Source of the DNA: Auritidibacter sp. Marseille-P8566 | GTDB lineage: Bacteria > Bacteroidota > Bacteroidia > Flavobacteriales > Flavobacteriaceae | Assembly (NCBI GenBank): GCA_943325595.2 | Contig: CALPQA020000001.1 | Span: forward strand, 1 to 24,846 | Length of the DNA: 24,846 bases | Reading direction: 5' to 3' | Shown here: positions 15,014-22,678 of the stretch, one piece after another | Position numbering within the stretch: position 1 is the stretch's first letter | Layout of the letters: each line of letters starts with the position of its first letter | Program-made: the position numbers and the translations under genes | Notes under the pieces: generated by a model | What the model saw: only the letters and a program-made list of their open reading frames with translations | Told to the model about the DNA's origin: nothing | The model's database searches: none

Positions 15014-16613
15014 AGTAGTAGTAGTCTAGTTTGTTTAGAAAATTAAGTAATGCTTTAAGTGTAAGAACCATAAATACGACCGACCCAAATAACATCCCAA
15101 TTGCGCTGTATTCGTAGGAGATAAATCGGCTGCAGCAAAACCCGATTGTAAAATTTGATAAAAGTGCAATTGTAATCGCTTTCAAGGGCATAGTGGGTTG
15201 GCTAAGAGTAAATAAATAAAGTGTATTTAGCATTCCCCAAGCCAAAAAAACATAACCTACAGCTCCTATCCTACTCACATTTATACTTATTGAATCGAGT
15301 GCTTCTTTGAAATGAGCGCGATATCCCCAATTTGAATATAAAAGTGAATCGATTAAAATAAATAGTGAAAAGGAAACCGCTAGAAGCAAAATGATATGTT
15401 GCCAATACATTTTTTCTAGCTTTCTATTAAACAGTTTTGGGCTTTTATAACTGGTGTTTTTTTGTTCTATGTCTAAAAACTTACTAAACGAAGCTGTTCC
15501 GAATTCTAAAACACCCGATAATAAAAGGAAAACGATTATGGCAATATCCATTCCTAATTCGTAGTTTTTATCAAAGAAAACAATGTAAGGTAATTGTCCA
15601 TTTTTTGTTGAAGACCAAGCTAGTAATCGATCGGTAAAAATAAAGATGTACAAAAACAGACCATATAAAAAGTACTTGTAATTATGATGCAAAAAAACAT
15701 TTGGCTTAACCACAATATTAAAATTTGTTTTTGCCTTATTCAGTAAGCCATTAAAAAAGACAAATAAATATATTTTAGATAGCAAAATGGCTGTTAGAAT
15801 CCCAATCCAATGCGTAAAATAGATATTCAATTCCGTTTGCGTTTTTAATAAAACTGATACCAATGTTCCTATAAAAATAGAGAGCGTAATCATCCACCGT
15901 TGCTGAATGGTATGTAAAGGCGCTAAAAGCAATAATAATGTTCCAATTAAAAAGGCATAAGAAAAAGCAATTAACAAAACACTAAAAGGATACAAATGAA
16001 AAAACAAATTGCATAAAGCAACAAATATCAAAACTAGAAACAAGGAGATAATTCCTAATTTAAGGAGATAATTTACTGATTTTTTTGTCATTAAAAAATC
16101 ATTATGATGCCAATAAAAAGAAGCTTGTCTGCCAATAACTTGAACAAAACCAGCAGTTGCCACTAAACCTATTACAACTCCCAATACTACAGCTGTGGAT
16201 TGAACTTGATTGAAACCAACAAATGTCCACAACGAATATCCAAATAATATGATAGCCAAAATCTGCAAAAAAACGGGAAGTAAATGAAAAAGTCCCATTG
16301 GAAAATAATGCATAAAAATTTTAGTCTTTACCCACAAGTAATCTGATATTTGAATGTTATCTGGATTTGAAACCAAATTGGATTTTTCTTTTGTGTTTTT
16401 GGCTCCTTTATGTTCTTCTGATGTTGTTAATTCTATAAAAATTAAATCAGCTAAAAAACGAATTGATGGAACTCCGAAATCAATTTCAATATCTTGATTG
16501 CGAATCCCCAATGATTCAATAGTAGCCATAACTACTTTATTACTAGCTGGTTTACCAATTTTTTCTTTTATAGAAAGAAGTAATATTCGTGTATTTTCTT
16601 TATGTATTTCCAT
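15000..16613 (-). CDS. PelG-like polysaccharide transporter with N-terminal extension
   Basis: 537-residue integral membrane protein with about 12 hydrophobic segments after residue 95, fitting the MATE/Wzx-like PelG family that works with PelF in moving the polymer across the inner membrane. Conserved-looking stretches include the loop FTDRLLAWSS ... LPYIVFFDKNYELGMDIAI, followed by a helix with LLSGVLEFGTASFSKFL. P. aeruginosa PelG is about 456 residues; the extra length is a cytoplasmic N-terminal region (about 1-90, with KEKIGKPASNK and MATIESLGIRNQDIEIDFG) that looks like a small helical domain of unknown role. It may bind PelF or control activity (inference). It follows the PelF-like gene after 29 bases and overlaps the GH114 gene by 14. 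The C-terminus is Tyr-rich (DYYYYAAY). Confidence 0.83.
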   Translation of the reverse strand: MEIHKENTRILLLSIKEKIGKPASNKVVMATIESLGIRNQDIEIDFGVPSIRFLADLIFIELTTSEEHKGAKNTKEKSNLVSNPDNIQISDYLWVKTKIFMHYFPMGLFHLLPVFLQILAIILFGYSLWTFVGFNQVQSTAVVLGVVIGLVATAGFVQVIGRQASFYWHHNDFLMTKKSVNYLLKLGIISLFLVLIFVALCNLFFHLYPFSVLLIAFSYAFLIGTLLLLLAPLHTIQQRWMITLSIFIGTLVSVLLKTQTELNIYFTHWIGILTAILLSKIYLFVFFNGLLNKAKTNFNIVVKPNVFLHHNYKYFLYGLFLYIFIFTDRLLAWSSTKNGQLPYIVFFDKNYELGMDIAIIVFLLLSGVLEFGTASFSKFLDIEQKNTSYKSPKLFNRKLEKMYWQHIILLLAVSFSLFILIDSLLYSNWGYRAHFKEALDSISINVSRIGAVGYVFLAWGMLNTLYLFTLSQPTMPLKAITIALLSNFTIGFCCSRFISYEYSAIGMLFGSVVFMVLTLKALLNFLNKLDYYYYAAY

Positions 16614-16642
16614 TGTAATTTTGGAACAAAATTTAATATGAT

Positions 16643-18184
16643 TTATGAAGCTTCTTGATGTGATTCTAATTCAAATAATTCGGGAGTTTCGGTCGCAAAG
16701 GTGTCAGTATTTATTACTTTGTGGTATGCATTTTCATATTCAGAAATAAATTTTTCGATAGTAAATGAGGTAAGAATTTTATTTCTCGCATACCTTCCCA
16801 TTTGAATTCGTAATTCATCATTTCTTAATAATTCAATGACTTTATTTCCGATATCCACATAGTCTTTCGGCTTGCAAATGAACCCGCAATTTTCATCTAA
16901 TGCTTCTGAAACACCACCTACATCGGTTGCTACAACAGGAATTCCGCAACTCATAGATTCTAAAATAGTATAAGGAAATCCTTCGGAAATAGAGGTTAAT
17001 ATTGAAATGTCACCTTCCGAAAATATTAAATTGGGTTTGTCATGAAATCCAGCAAGAATAAAATTGTCTTTTAATCCTAATTCGTAAATTAGATTTTCAC
17101 ATTCTAAAGTATATTCTGGAACTGCTTTGCTGTCTCCATAAACCAAATATTGAATGTTTGGAATTTCCATTTTTACAATGGCACACGATTTAATCATTGT
17201 AATAATATCTTTCAACTCATAAATTCTTGCAGCAGCTACAACCGTTGGAATTCCTATTAGATGTTCGGGTTTTGGATTGGGTTTAAATAATTCATGGTCA
17301 ATTCCGTTATAAATAACTTCAATTTTATTAGGATTTGCACCGTATAATTTTTCCCAACTGATATTAAATTTATTTACAGATAAAATTAAATCGGCTTTAT
17401 AATAAACTAACTCTGTAACACATTCCGAAAGTTTTATTAAGAATTTTTTTAAGAAATTAGAATATTCAGACGAATTAATTGCCAATAATCGTTCTCTAAT
17501 AAAAACACCATGCTCTGTAGCAATTATTGGAGTTCCATACTTGTATTTTAAAATTAATGCAGGAATAACCGGAAATCCAGAAATTGTCAAATGAGAAATG
17601 TCTGCTTTTGGAACGTCAATTGATAGGGGAATTAAAAAACGATAAAGCCAACGCATTCCAACCGTTAAATCATATAGTGTAACATCTTCATCGTTATCAT
17701 TTTCGATTACTTCTGAAACAATATGGCAGAAGGAATTCCAAATAATACTGCTTTTCATTGTTTTTTTATAATCGTTCTTTTGGAAAAACTTCCACATCTC
17801 AAAAAAGGTAGTATCAAAATCTACTTTGTTTCTCGTTTCGGTATAAATTGAAGTAATAAATCTTTCAAAAATGGGTAGGAAAATATCTAAAATTAAGTAG
17901 TCATTTTCAATCTCTTTTCGTTCAGCAAATTCATAATATGGTTTCCCATAATTCAGCATTTCATGAGGTTCTAAAGGTGACCAAAGAGGAACTTGAATAA
18001 CATCAACCACATTAGTACTTAATTTATATTTCGATTTTAATTCAAAATTTGCATTAATAGAATATAATGTAAATTCGGCATTTTTAATTTCATTGCACAA
18101 CATGTCTGCCCAAGTAGAAACGCCACCACCGTTAAAAGGATAGGTGCCTTCTAAAATCATCAATACGGAGTATTTTTCTTTCAT
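16643..18184 (-). CDS. PelF-like GT4 family glycosyltransferase
   Basis: 513 residues, close to P. aeruginosa PelF (about 507). Predicted soluble cytoplasmic GT-B enzyme that polymerises a UDP-hexosamine into the exopolysaccharide chain. N-terminal signature LEGTYPFNGGGVSTW at 11-25 matches PelF (LEGTYPY..GGVSSW). A long inserted helical region at about 70-190 precedes the PelF hallmark TEHGVFIRER at 223-232. The donor-site motif EGFPYTILESM supplies Glu401 and Glu409 (E-x7-E), followed by CGIPVVATDVGG. First gene of the five-gene minus-strand operon, with a -7 promoter motif 61 bases upstream. No c-di-GMP receptor gene accompanies it, unlike in proteobacterial pel operons. Donor sugar cannot be read from sequence. 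Confidence 0.9.
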   Translation of the reverse strand: MKEKYSVLMILEGTYPFNGGGVSTWADMLCNEIKNAEFTLYSINANFELKSKYKLSTNVVDVIQVPLWSPLEPHEMLNYGKPYYEFAERKEIENDYLILDIFLPIFERFITSIYTETRNKVDFDTTFFEMWKFFQKNDYKKTMKSSIIWNSFCHIVSEVIENDNDEDVTLYDLTVGMRWLYRFLIPLSIDVPKADISHLTISGFPVIPALILKYKYGTPIIATEHGVFIRERLLAINSSEYSNFLKKFLIKLSECVTELVYYKADLILSVNKFNISWEKLYGANPNKIEVIYNGIDHELFKPNPKPEHLIGIPTVVAAARIYELKDIITMIKSCAIVKMEIPNIQYLVYGDSKAVPEYTLECENLIYELGLKDNFILAGFHDKPNLIFSEGDISILTSISEGFPYTILESMSCGIPVVATDVGGVSEALDENCGFICKPKDYVDIGNKVIELLRNDELRIQMGRYARNKILTSFTIEKFISEYENAYHKVINTDTFATETPELFELESHQEAS

Positions 18185-18244
18185 AATTCAAACTATTAAA
18201 AAATGCATTTAATGACAATAACTTATTTATTATCTGTTACTTAG

Positions 18245-18252
18245 CAAATATA
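18245..18252 (-). promoter_or_regulatory. -7 promoter element for the Pel-like operon
   Basis: The minus strand reads TATATTTG, an exact TAnnTTTG match. It lies 61 bases upstream of the PelF-like start and between it and the upstream hairpin. The following genes are spaced by 29 bases or less or overlap, so this is the likely promoter for all five. A -33 TTG at normal spacing is not clear. Confidence 0.55.
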
Positions 18253-18307
18253 ATTGTATGAAAAAAAGTTAAAAAACTATTCTGTTTAAAGAAATATATA
18301 AACGACA

Positions 18308-18337
18308 AAATGCCTAAAATAGAAATCTTAGGCATTT
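18308..18337 (-). terminator. Hairpin terminator after the RadD-like helicase
   Basis: Perfect 10-base inverted repeat (18308-18317 with 18328-18337) around a 10-base loop, 36 bases past the helicase stop. The T-run after it on the minus strand is short and interrupted (TTGTCG), so termination may be partial and some readthrough into the Pel-like operon is possible. Confidence 0.6.
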
Positions 18338-18372
18338 ATTTGTAAATGGTGGTATTGAAGTTCTTTTAAGAA

Positions 18373-19902
18373 TTAATCGAAAAGTGCTTCTCGTATTTTT
18401 TTACCTATTAAAAGATTTAATTTTATTTTATAATCTTCAACTAGCCATTCTCGATAATTTTTTGAGCAGTGACTTAAGCAAGTTGCATAGCGTTTCATTC
18501 TGCATTCAATATCATCATTTAGTTCTCGAGCGAGGATTTTTGCTTCTCTCAAATCTTCAGAATTATCGACACACATTGATGCGTGCTGCTCTAATGATTT
18601 ATCTAAAACAATTTTTGAACGTAAATTTTGAGCAATTATTTTTTTGTGTTCTTCGTCAACATCAAAAGTTACCACTTCTGTGTTTTTAAATTTAGCCCTT
18701 AATTCTGGAGGCATTTGGTATTTAAAAAACAACTCAATTTCGACATCATCACGAAGGTTTTCAAGATAAAACTCAGGTGATTTAAAAATATGTTGCCAAT
18801 CAATTGGTGCGCTCCACAACCCGAATCGAGCAGCGTTATTTCCTAAATCAATAACAGAAAAAGTGTCTTTATTAGGTAATTTTCGAGAGCCACGACCAAT
18901 CATTTGATAGTATAATGTCAGAGATTTTGTAGCTCTATTTAAAATAATGGTTTCAACTGTAGGTTCGTCAAATCCAGTGGTCAAAATTCCTACAGATGTC
19001 AAAATTGCATCGGGAGTTTTTTTGAACCAGGACAATATATCTTTTCTTTCTTCGGGGCTACAGGTATTGTCCAAATGGCGTATTATAAAACCAGCCTCTC
19101 TAAAAGTTTCATAAACAAATAATGAAGTGTTGATTCCGTTATTGAAAATTAAAGTCTTTTTTCCCAAAGATTTTTCGGTATACGCATGCAATAATTTTTC
19201 TTGCATCACCATATTAGAATACAAATCATCAGATGATTTTACGGTGTAATCTCCGTTTATACCAACTTTTAAAGAGGTTAAACCCACATCGTAACTATAA
19301 GTGACCGCTTTAGCAAGAAATCCTTTGTCAATCAATGAAGCAATTGTATCACCCACAATCAATTCATCGTAGTTTTCATTCATTGGCAATTTTACGTTTG
19401 AACTCAATGGTGTTGCGGTAACTCCAAGTATAAAAGCATTTGTAAAGGAACTTAATAACTTTCTGAAGGAATTATAATGAGCCTCATCAATAATAACTAA
19501 CCCAATATTATCCAAATGTAGTTTCTCATCATTGATTCTATTTTTCAAGGTTTCAACCATGGCTACAAAACAAGAATAGTCATTTTGATCTGGTAATTCC
19601 TTAATTTTACTATTGATGATTTTGTTTTTAACATCAAAACCTTTAAGCATTTTCGATGTTTGCTTGCACAACTCAATTCGATGCGTTAATACCACAACTT
19701 TTTTATTGTGTTTGGCTATATATTGTCTAACGATTTCTGAGAAAATAACTGTTTTCCCACCGCCGGTTGGCAATTGATATAATAAATGATGATTTTTTGG
19801 GGCATTGTCTAAACGTTCAAAAATAGCGTCAATGTCTCCTTGTTGATAACCATAAAGTTCTTTTTTGTCTTCGATTTCAATTTCCAAATCTTTATGTGGC
19901 AT
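18373..19902 (-). CDS. SF2 DEAD/DEAH-box helicase, RadD-like
   Basis: 509-residue SF2 ATPase of the RadD/YejH and type III restriction R-subunit-like group. Motifs: YGYQQGDIDAIF (Q-like, about 17-28), Walker A PTGGGKT at 45-51, DEAH at 139-142, VTATP (motif III), then TLIFNNGINTS, TSVGILTTGFDEP (motif V) and YYQMIGRGSRK (motif VI). RadD-type proteins act in DNA repair and recombination in E. coli, and that role is the best guess. The C-terminal part contains several Cys (CVDN, IECRMKRYATCLSHC) that might bind a metal, unproven. No methylase or specificity subunit is adjacent, so a restriction system is unlikely. A -7 motif TATTTTTG sits at 19922-19929, 20 bases before the ATG. The next gene upstream (DUF6155-like) is on the same strand but separated by 79 bases and this promoter. 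Confidence 0.88.
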   Translation of the reverse strand: MPHKDLEIEIEDKKELYGYQQGDIDAIFERLDNAPKNHHLLYQLPTGGGKTVIFSEIVRQYIAKHNKKVVVLTHRIELCKQTSKMLKGFDVKNKIINSKIKELPDQNDYSCFVAMVETLKNRINDEKLHLDNIGLVIIDEAHYNSFRKLLSSFTNAFILGVTATPLSSNVKLPMNENYDELIVGDTIASLIDKGFLAKAVTYSYDVGLTSLKVGINGDYTVKSSDDLYSNMVMQEKLLHAYTEKSLGKKTLIFNNGINTSLFVYETFREAGFIIRHLDNTCSPEERKDILSWFKKTPDAILTSVGILTTGFDEPTVETIILNRATKSLTLYYQMIGRGSRKLPNKDTFSVIDLGNNAARFGLWSAPIDWQHIFKSPEFYLENLRDDVEIELFFKYQMPPELRAKFKNTEVVTFDVDEEHKKIIAQNLRSKIVLDKSLEQHASMCVDNSEDLREAKILARELNDDIECRMKRYATCLSHCSKNYREWLVEDYKIKLNLLIGKKIREALFD

Positions 19903-19921
19903 ATTTTAATATTGATTTTTG

Positions 19922-19929
19922 CAAAAATA
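19922..19929 (-). promoter_or_regulatory. -7 promoter element for the RadD-like helicase
   Basis: The minus strand reads TATTTTTG, an exact TAnnTTTG match 20 bases before the helicase ATG. It implies a leader of only about 12 bases. Confidence 0.5.
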
Positions 19930-19981
19930 CGTCTAAAAAAGGGTTATTCAAGCAATAATAAAGTATAAATTATAACTATTT

Positions 19982-20497
19982 TTAATAATCAAATCGTTCA
20001 ATAATACCGTTGAACTCAAAAATATTGAACCATTCTTGTGCTTCTGCTTCAGTTCTAATGGCTTCTACCCTATTTTTAAATTCATAAAGAACGCCATTGG
20101 CAATCATAAAACTAATTGCTTGTTCAAAAGAATTAAGGATACTTTTGTAAAATAATTCTTGTTTGACCACCTTTTCTGAGGAATAGGTTTGTGCAATTTC
20201 AATGGCATACAACATTACATCCGAAATAATAAATGGATCGACACCCAAAGTAATAAAGTGTTTGATAAATTTTTGAGCTACGGAACGTCTAGTTTTTGGC
20301 CTTTTCCCACGAGTTGGAAAATATTCATTTGCAATTTTTATTTTGCAATCTTGGACCAATTTATTCTCATTAGGATTAAATACAAAATTATAATACGTCT
20401 TTACAGGAAGAAATTTATCATACAACGCAATAATTTGCTCTTCTAATTGAACTTTGTCTAATTCATTTAAATATTTTTTTAAATCTCGCTTGCTCAT
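19982..20497 (-). CDS. DUF6155-like conserved protein
   Basis: 171 residues with no signal peptide or membrane segment, predicted soluble and largely helical. The opening MSKRDLKKYLNELDKVQLEEQI followed by VKTYYNFVFNPNE matches my memory of the DUF6155 family common in Flavobacteriia. No catalytic motif is visible and the function is unknown. The basic stretch RGKRPKTRRS at about 68-77 could contact nucleic acid, which is only a suggestion. It diverges from the DUF3817-like gene across a 99-base region that carries a -7 motif in each direction. Downstream lies the RadD-like helicase on the same strand, but with its own promoter. Confidence 0.75.
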   Translation of the reverse strand: MSKRDLKKYLNELDKVQLEEQIIALYDKFLPVKTYYNFVFNPNENKLVQDCKIKIANEYFPTRGKRPKTRRSVAQKFIKHFITLGVDPFIISDVMLYAIEIAQTYSSEKVVKQELFYKSILNSFEQAISFMIANGVLYEFKNRVEAIRTEAEAQEWFNIFEFNGIIERFDY

Positions 20498-20515
20498 ATA
20501 ATATTGTAATTAATA

Positions 20516-20523
20516 CAAAAGTA
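20516..20523 (-). promoter_or_regulatory. -7 promoter element for the DUF6155-like gene
   Basis: The minus strand reads TACTTTTG, an exact TAnnTTTG match 18 bases before the start at 20497. It pairs back-to-back with the plus-strand motif at 20566-20573. Confidence 0.5.
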
Positions 20524-20565
20524 AATTACTTTTTGATTCTTTCGATATTAATCAATGATATTAGT

Positions 20566-20573
20566 TAATTTTG
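20566..20573 (+). promoter_or_regulatory. -7 promoter element for the DUF3817-MscS operon
   Basis: TAATTTTG matches TAnnTTTG exactly and lies 23 bases before the ATG at 20597. It is the likely promoter of the two overlapping plus-strand genes that follow. Confidence 0.5.
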
Positions 20574-20596
20574 TAATTTAATTTTAATTACAAATA

Positions 20597-20881
20597 ATGC
20601 TGAAATTATTTAAAATTGTTGCAATTCTTGAGGGTATATCGTATTTGGTGTTATTTTCAAACATGCTTTTCATCAAACCTACAAATCTTGTTTTATATAA
20701 AACATTACTTTATCCTATAGGCATGTCACACGGAGTCCTATTTATTGGATATGTTATCCTTGCAATTTTGTTAAAGAAGTCCCAGAAATGGAATTTTTTA
20801 AGTTTTGGAATGATTTTAATTGCTTCACTCCTACCGTTCGCTACTTTTTATATCGAAAGAAAATATTTAAAAAATGCATAA
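20597..20881 (+). CDS. DUF3817-like small integral membrane protein
   Basis: 94 residues with three hydrophobic segments (about 5-26, 43-62 and 68-85), consistent with an inner-membrane protein. The pattern LKLFKIVAILEGISYLVLF at the start and GMSHGVLFIGYVILAILL in the middle fits the DUF3817 (YdzA-like) family, whose function is unknown. The His in the second segment (GMSHG) is typical of the family. The gene overlaps the start of the MscS-type channel by 8 bases, so the two are translated together, and the small protein may assist or accompany the channel (inference). Confidence 0.82.
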   Translation: MLKLFKIVAILEGISYLVLFSNMLFIKPTNLVLYKTLLYPIGMSHGVLFIGYVILAILLKKSQKWNFLSFGMILIASLLPFATFYIERKYLKNA

Positions 20882-22139
20882 TATAATTAAAGACATATTC
20901 GGTTGGTGCGAACCACTTTTAAAAAGTTGGGGCATGGGAAACACTATTGTTTCCTATCTAAATGTTGTTGTTAACATTGCCGTTTTGTGTTTATTATCCT
21001 ATTATATCTATTACATATTTAGAATAGTTTTAGTTACCATAATGATTTATGTAGCCAAAAGAACAAAAACCAAATTTGATGATTTATTAGTTTCGAATAA
21101 AACGGCTAAATATATTGCCCATTTAATTCCACTGCTTTTTATTTATAAATCGGTTCCAATAATTCTGAATGATTTTGTGTATTGGGAAGGTGTTTTTGGA
21201 AAACTAGTTGGCGTATATATAGTGCTATTAGTTCTTTGGATCATTAGAACTGTTTTCAATGCCGTTAGAGATCATCTGAAACAAACGCCAAAATATAGTG
21301 ACAAACCTATTGATAGTTACATTCAGGTAATAATGATTGTATTCTGGGTTTTTGGTATAATTATCATTGTTTCAGAAATTTTTGATATTGATACAAAAAA
21401 CATGCTAGCAACTCTTGGAGCAGTTTCAGCTGTTATAATATTGGTATTTAGAGATACAATCCTAGGTTTCGTAGCAAGTGTACAAGTATCGTTGAACGAC
21501 ATGGTTCGAATTGGAGATTGGATTACATTTGATAAATTTGGTGCCGATGGTGATGTTATCGAAATTAATTTAGCTACTGTAAAAGTTAGAAATTTTGACA
21601 ATACGACAACCACAATACCAACCTATAGTATGATTTCTGATTCCTTCAGAAATTGGCGAGGCATGTTAGATTCCGATGGAAGAAGAATTAAACGACACTT
21701 ATTGATTAAGGCGAAAAGCATTCGTTTTATGAAAGAAAGTGAAATTGAAAATTTGAAGAGAATTCAGCTTATAACTACTTATATCAACCACCGTCAAGAA
21801 GAAATCGAAAAATATAATACAAAAAATAACATCGATAAATCGATACCAATTAATGGAAGAAATCTTACTAATTTTGGTTTGTTTAGAAAATACATTACTA
21901 ATTATCTTCAAAATTATCCGGGAATAAATAAAGATATGATTTTGCTTTGTAGACAATTGCAACCAACACAAAATGGAATTCCTTTAGAAATTTATGCCTT
22001 TTCGAATGACAAAAAATTTGAAAACTACGAGTACATAATGGCCGATATTTTTGACCACATTTTTGCGTCGATAAAGTATTTTGACTTAGAAATTTTTGAA
22101 TTATCCAATATTGTAGAGGATAATGAAGAAATAATCTAA
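20874..22139 (+). CDS. MscS-family mechanosensitive ion channel (YbdG-like)
   Basis: 421 residues. About five membrane segments lie within residues 25-200: roughly 25-60, 78-98, 108-128, 150-170 and the pore helix at 178-205. The MscS-domain signature is clear: LGAVSAVIILVFRDTILGFVAS (pore helix), LNDMVRIGDWITF (start of the beta domain), then TTTTIPTYSMISDSFRNW. The channel would open under membrane tension to release solutes during osmotic downshock. Length and the long beta-domain insertion (about 285-345, rich in charged residues) resemble YbdG-type rather than the 286-residue MscS. It overlaps the DUF3817-like gene by 8 bases. Its stop lies two bases from the stop of the convergent thioesterase gene, with an A+T hairpin across both ends. 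Confidence 0.93.
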   Translation: MHNIIKDIFGWCEPLLKSWGMGNTIVSYLNVVVNIAVLCLLSYYIYYIFRIVLVTIMIYVAKRTKTKFDDLLVSNKTAKYIAHLIPLLFIYKSVPIILNDFVYWEGVFGKLVGVYIVLLVLWIIRTVFNAVRDHLKQTPKYSDKPIDSYIQVIMIVFWVFGIIIIVSEIFDIDTKNMLATLGAVSAVIILVFRDTILGFVASVQVSLNDMVRIGDWITFDKFGADGDVIEINLATVKVRNFDNTTTTIPTYSMISDSFRNWRGMLDSDGRRIKRHLLIKAKSIRFMKESEIENLKRIQLITTYINHRQEEIEKYNTKNNIDKSIPINGRNLTNFGLFRKYITNYLQNYPGINKDMILLCRQLQPTQNGIPLEIYAFSNDKKFENYEYIMADIFDHIFASIKYFDLEIFELSNIVEDNEEII

Positions 22140-22147
22140 AATTATTT
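22129..22147. terminator. Possible shared A+T hairpin between convergent MscS and thioesterase genes
   Basis: A perfect 7-base inverted repeat (22129-22135 with 22141-22147, AAATAAT/ATTATTT) with a 5-base loop spans both stop codons. The stem has no G-C pairs, so it would be weak. It may act as a bidirectional end signal, but could be chance in such A+T-rich DNA. Confidence 0.3.
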
Positions 22148-22528
22148 TATGCGATCTTTAATAAATTCAATTTCTGTTTTCCCATGCGATTTTGGTTTTC
22201 CGTCATTTCCAAGATTAACCATAGTTACAGATTCAATTGTGATAATTGTTTCCCGAGTCATCATGTTTCTTGCTTCACATTTTAAAGTAAGTGAAGATGT
22301 TCCAAACTTTACTACATCAATACCAATTTCAATTATATCTCCTTGTTTAGCTGAGCTTTTAAAGTTTATTTCAGACATATACTTAGTCACAACTCGAGTG
22401 TTTTCTAGTTGAATAATCGAATAAAGAGCCAGCTCCTCGTCCAACCAAGCCAATAATTTCCCTCCAAATAAAGTTCCATTTGGGTTTAAATCTTCTGGTT
22501 TTACCCATTTACGTGTGTGAAATCTCAT
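22142..22528 (-). CDS. Acyl-CoA thioesterase, hotdog fold (YciA-like)
   Basis: 128 residues from the preferred start. Hotdog-fold thioesterase that would hydrolyse acyl-CoA to free acid and CoA in the cytoplasm. Family features: NPNGTLFGGKLLAWLDEELAL (the Asn/His-x-x-G-T-x-F-G-G motif and the acidic Asp-Glu), followed by VTKYMSEINFKSSAKQGD and LTLKCEARN. The frame continues to an ATG at 22555, but a perfect -7 motif (TATTTTTG, 22543-22550, minus strand) lies inside that extension. A transcript from it would begin downstream of the longer start, so the ATG at 22528 is chosen; it also gives the usual MRFHTRKWV beginning. It is convergent with the MscS gene. Confidence 0.87.
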   Translation of the reverse strand: MRFHTRKWVKPEDLNPNGTLFGGKLLAWLDEELALYSIIQLENTRVVTKYMSEINFKSSAKQGDIIEIGIDVVKFGTSSLTLKCEARNMMTRETIITIESVTMVNLGNDGKPKSHGKTEIEFIKDRIK

Positions 22529-22542
22529 GATTACTATTTTTG

Positions 22543-22550
22543 CAAAAATA
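22543..22550 (-). promoter_or_regulatory. -7 promoter element for the thioesterase, deciding its start
   Basis: The minus strand reads TATTTTTG, an exact TAnnTTTG match 14 bases upstream of the ATG at 22528. It falls within the longer potential reading frame and so argues for the shorter protein. Confidence 0.5.
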
Positions 22551-22644
22551 GTCAATTTTACAACTGATTTAATTTGAAAATAAAAATTATATAAAAAAAA
22601 GTGAGCTTTCTTTTGTTTCCAACTGTTATTACGAAAATTAGTAT

Positions 22645-22652
22645 TAAATTTG
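22645..22652 (+). promoter_or_regulatory. -7 promoter element for the OmpA-family gene
   Basis: TAAATTTG matches TAnnTTTG exactly and lies 26 bases before the ATG at 22679. A TTG at 22613-22615 is farther upstream than the usual -33 spacing. Confidence 0.6.
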
Positions 22653-22678
22653 TGAAAAAATTAAAATTAATTTATACC

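Larger units (their letters stand above)
18185..18372 (-). other. Spacer between the RadD-like helicase and the Pel-like operon
   Basis: Contains a perfect hairpin (18308-18337) just after the helicase gene and a -7 promoter motif (18245-18252) just before the PelF-like gene. The hairpin and promoter arrangement argues that the exopolysaccharide operon starts here as its own unit. No riboswitch-like structure was recognised in the roughly 55-base leader. Confidence 0.6.

Noticed and set aside
16643..18184. PelF-like protein as a generic GT4 of lipopolysaccharide synthesis
   Set aside because: The LEGTYPF..GGVSTW opening, the long helical insertion and TEHGVFIRER are PelF hallmarks, and the next gene is PelG-like.
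18373..19902. RadD-like helicase as part of a restriction or defence system
   Set aside because: No methylase, specificity subunit, nuclease or other defence gene is adjacent. Neighbours are a DUF6155-like gene and the exopolysaccharide operon with its own promoter.
22601..22678. GTG start for the OmpA-family protein
   Set aside because: It lies upstream of the -7 motif and would place 26 residues before a textbook signal peptide.
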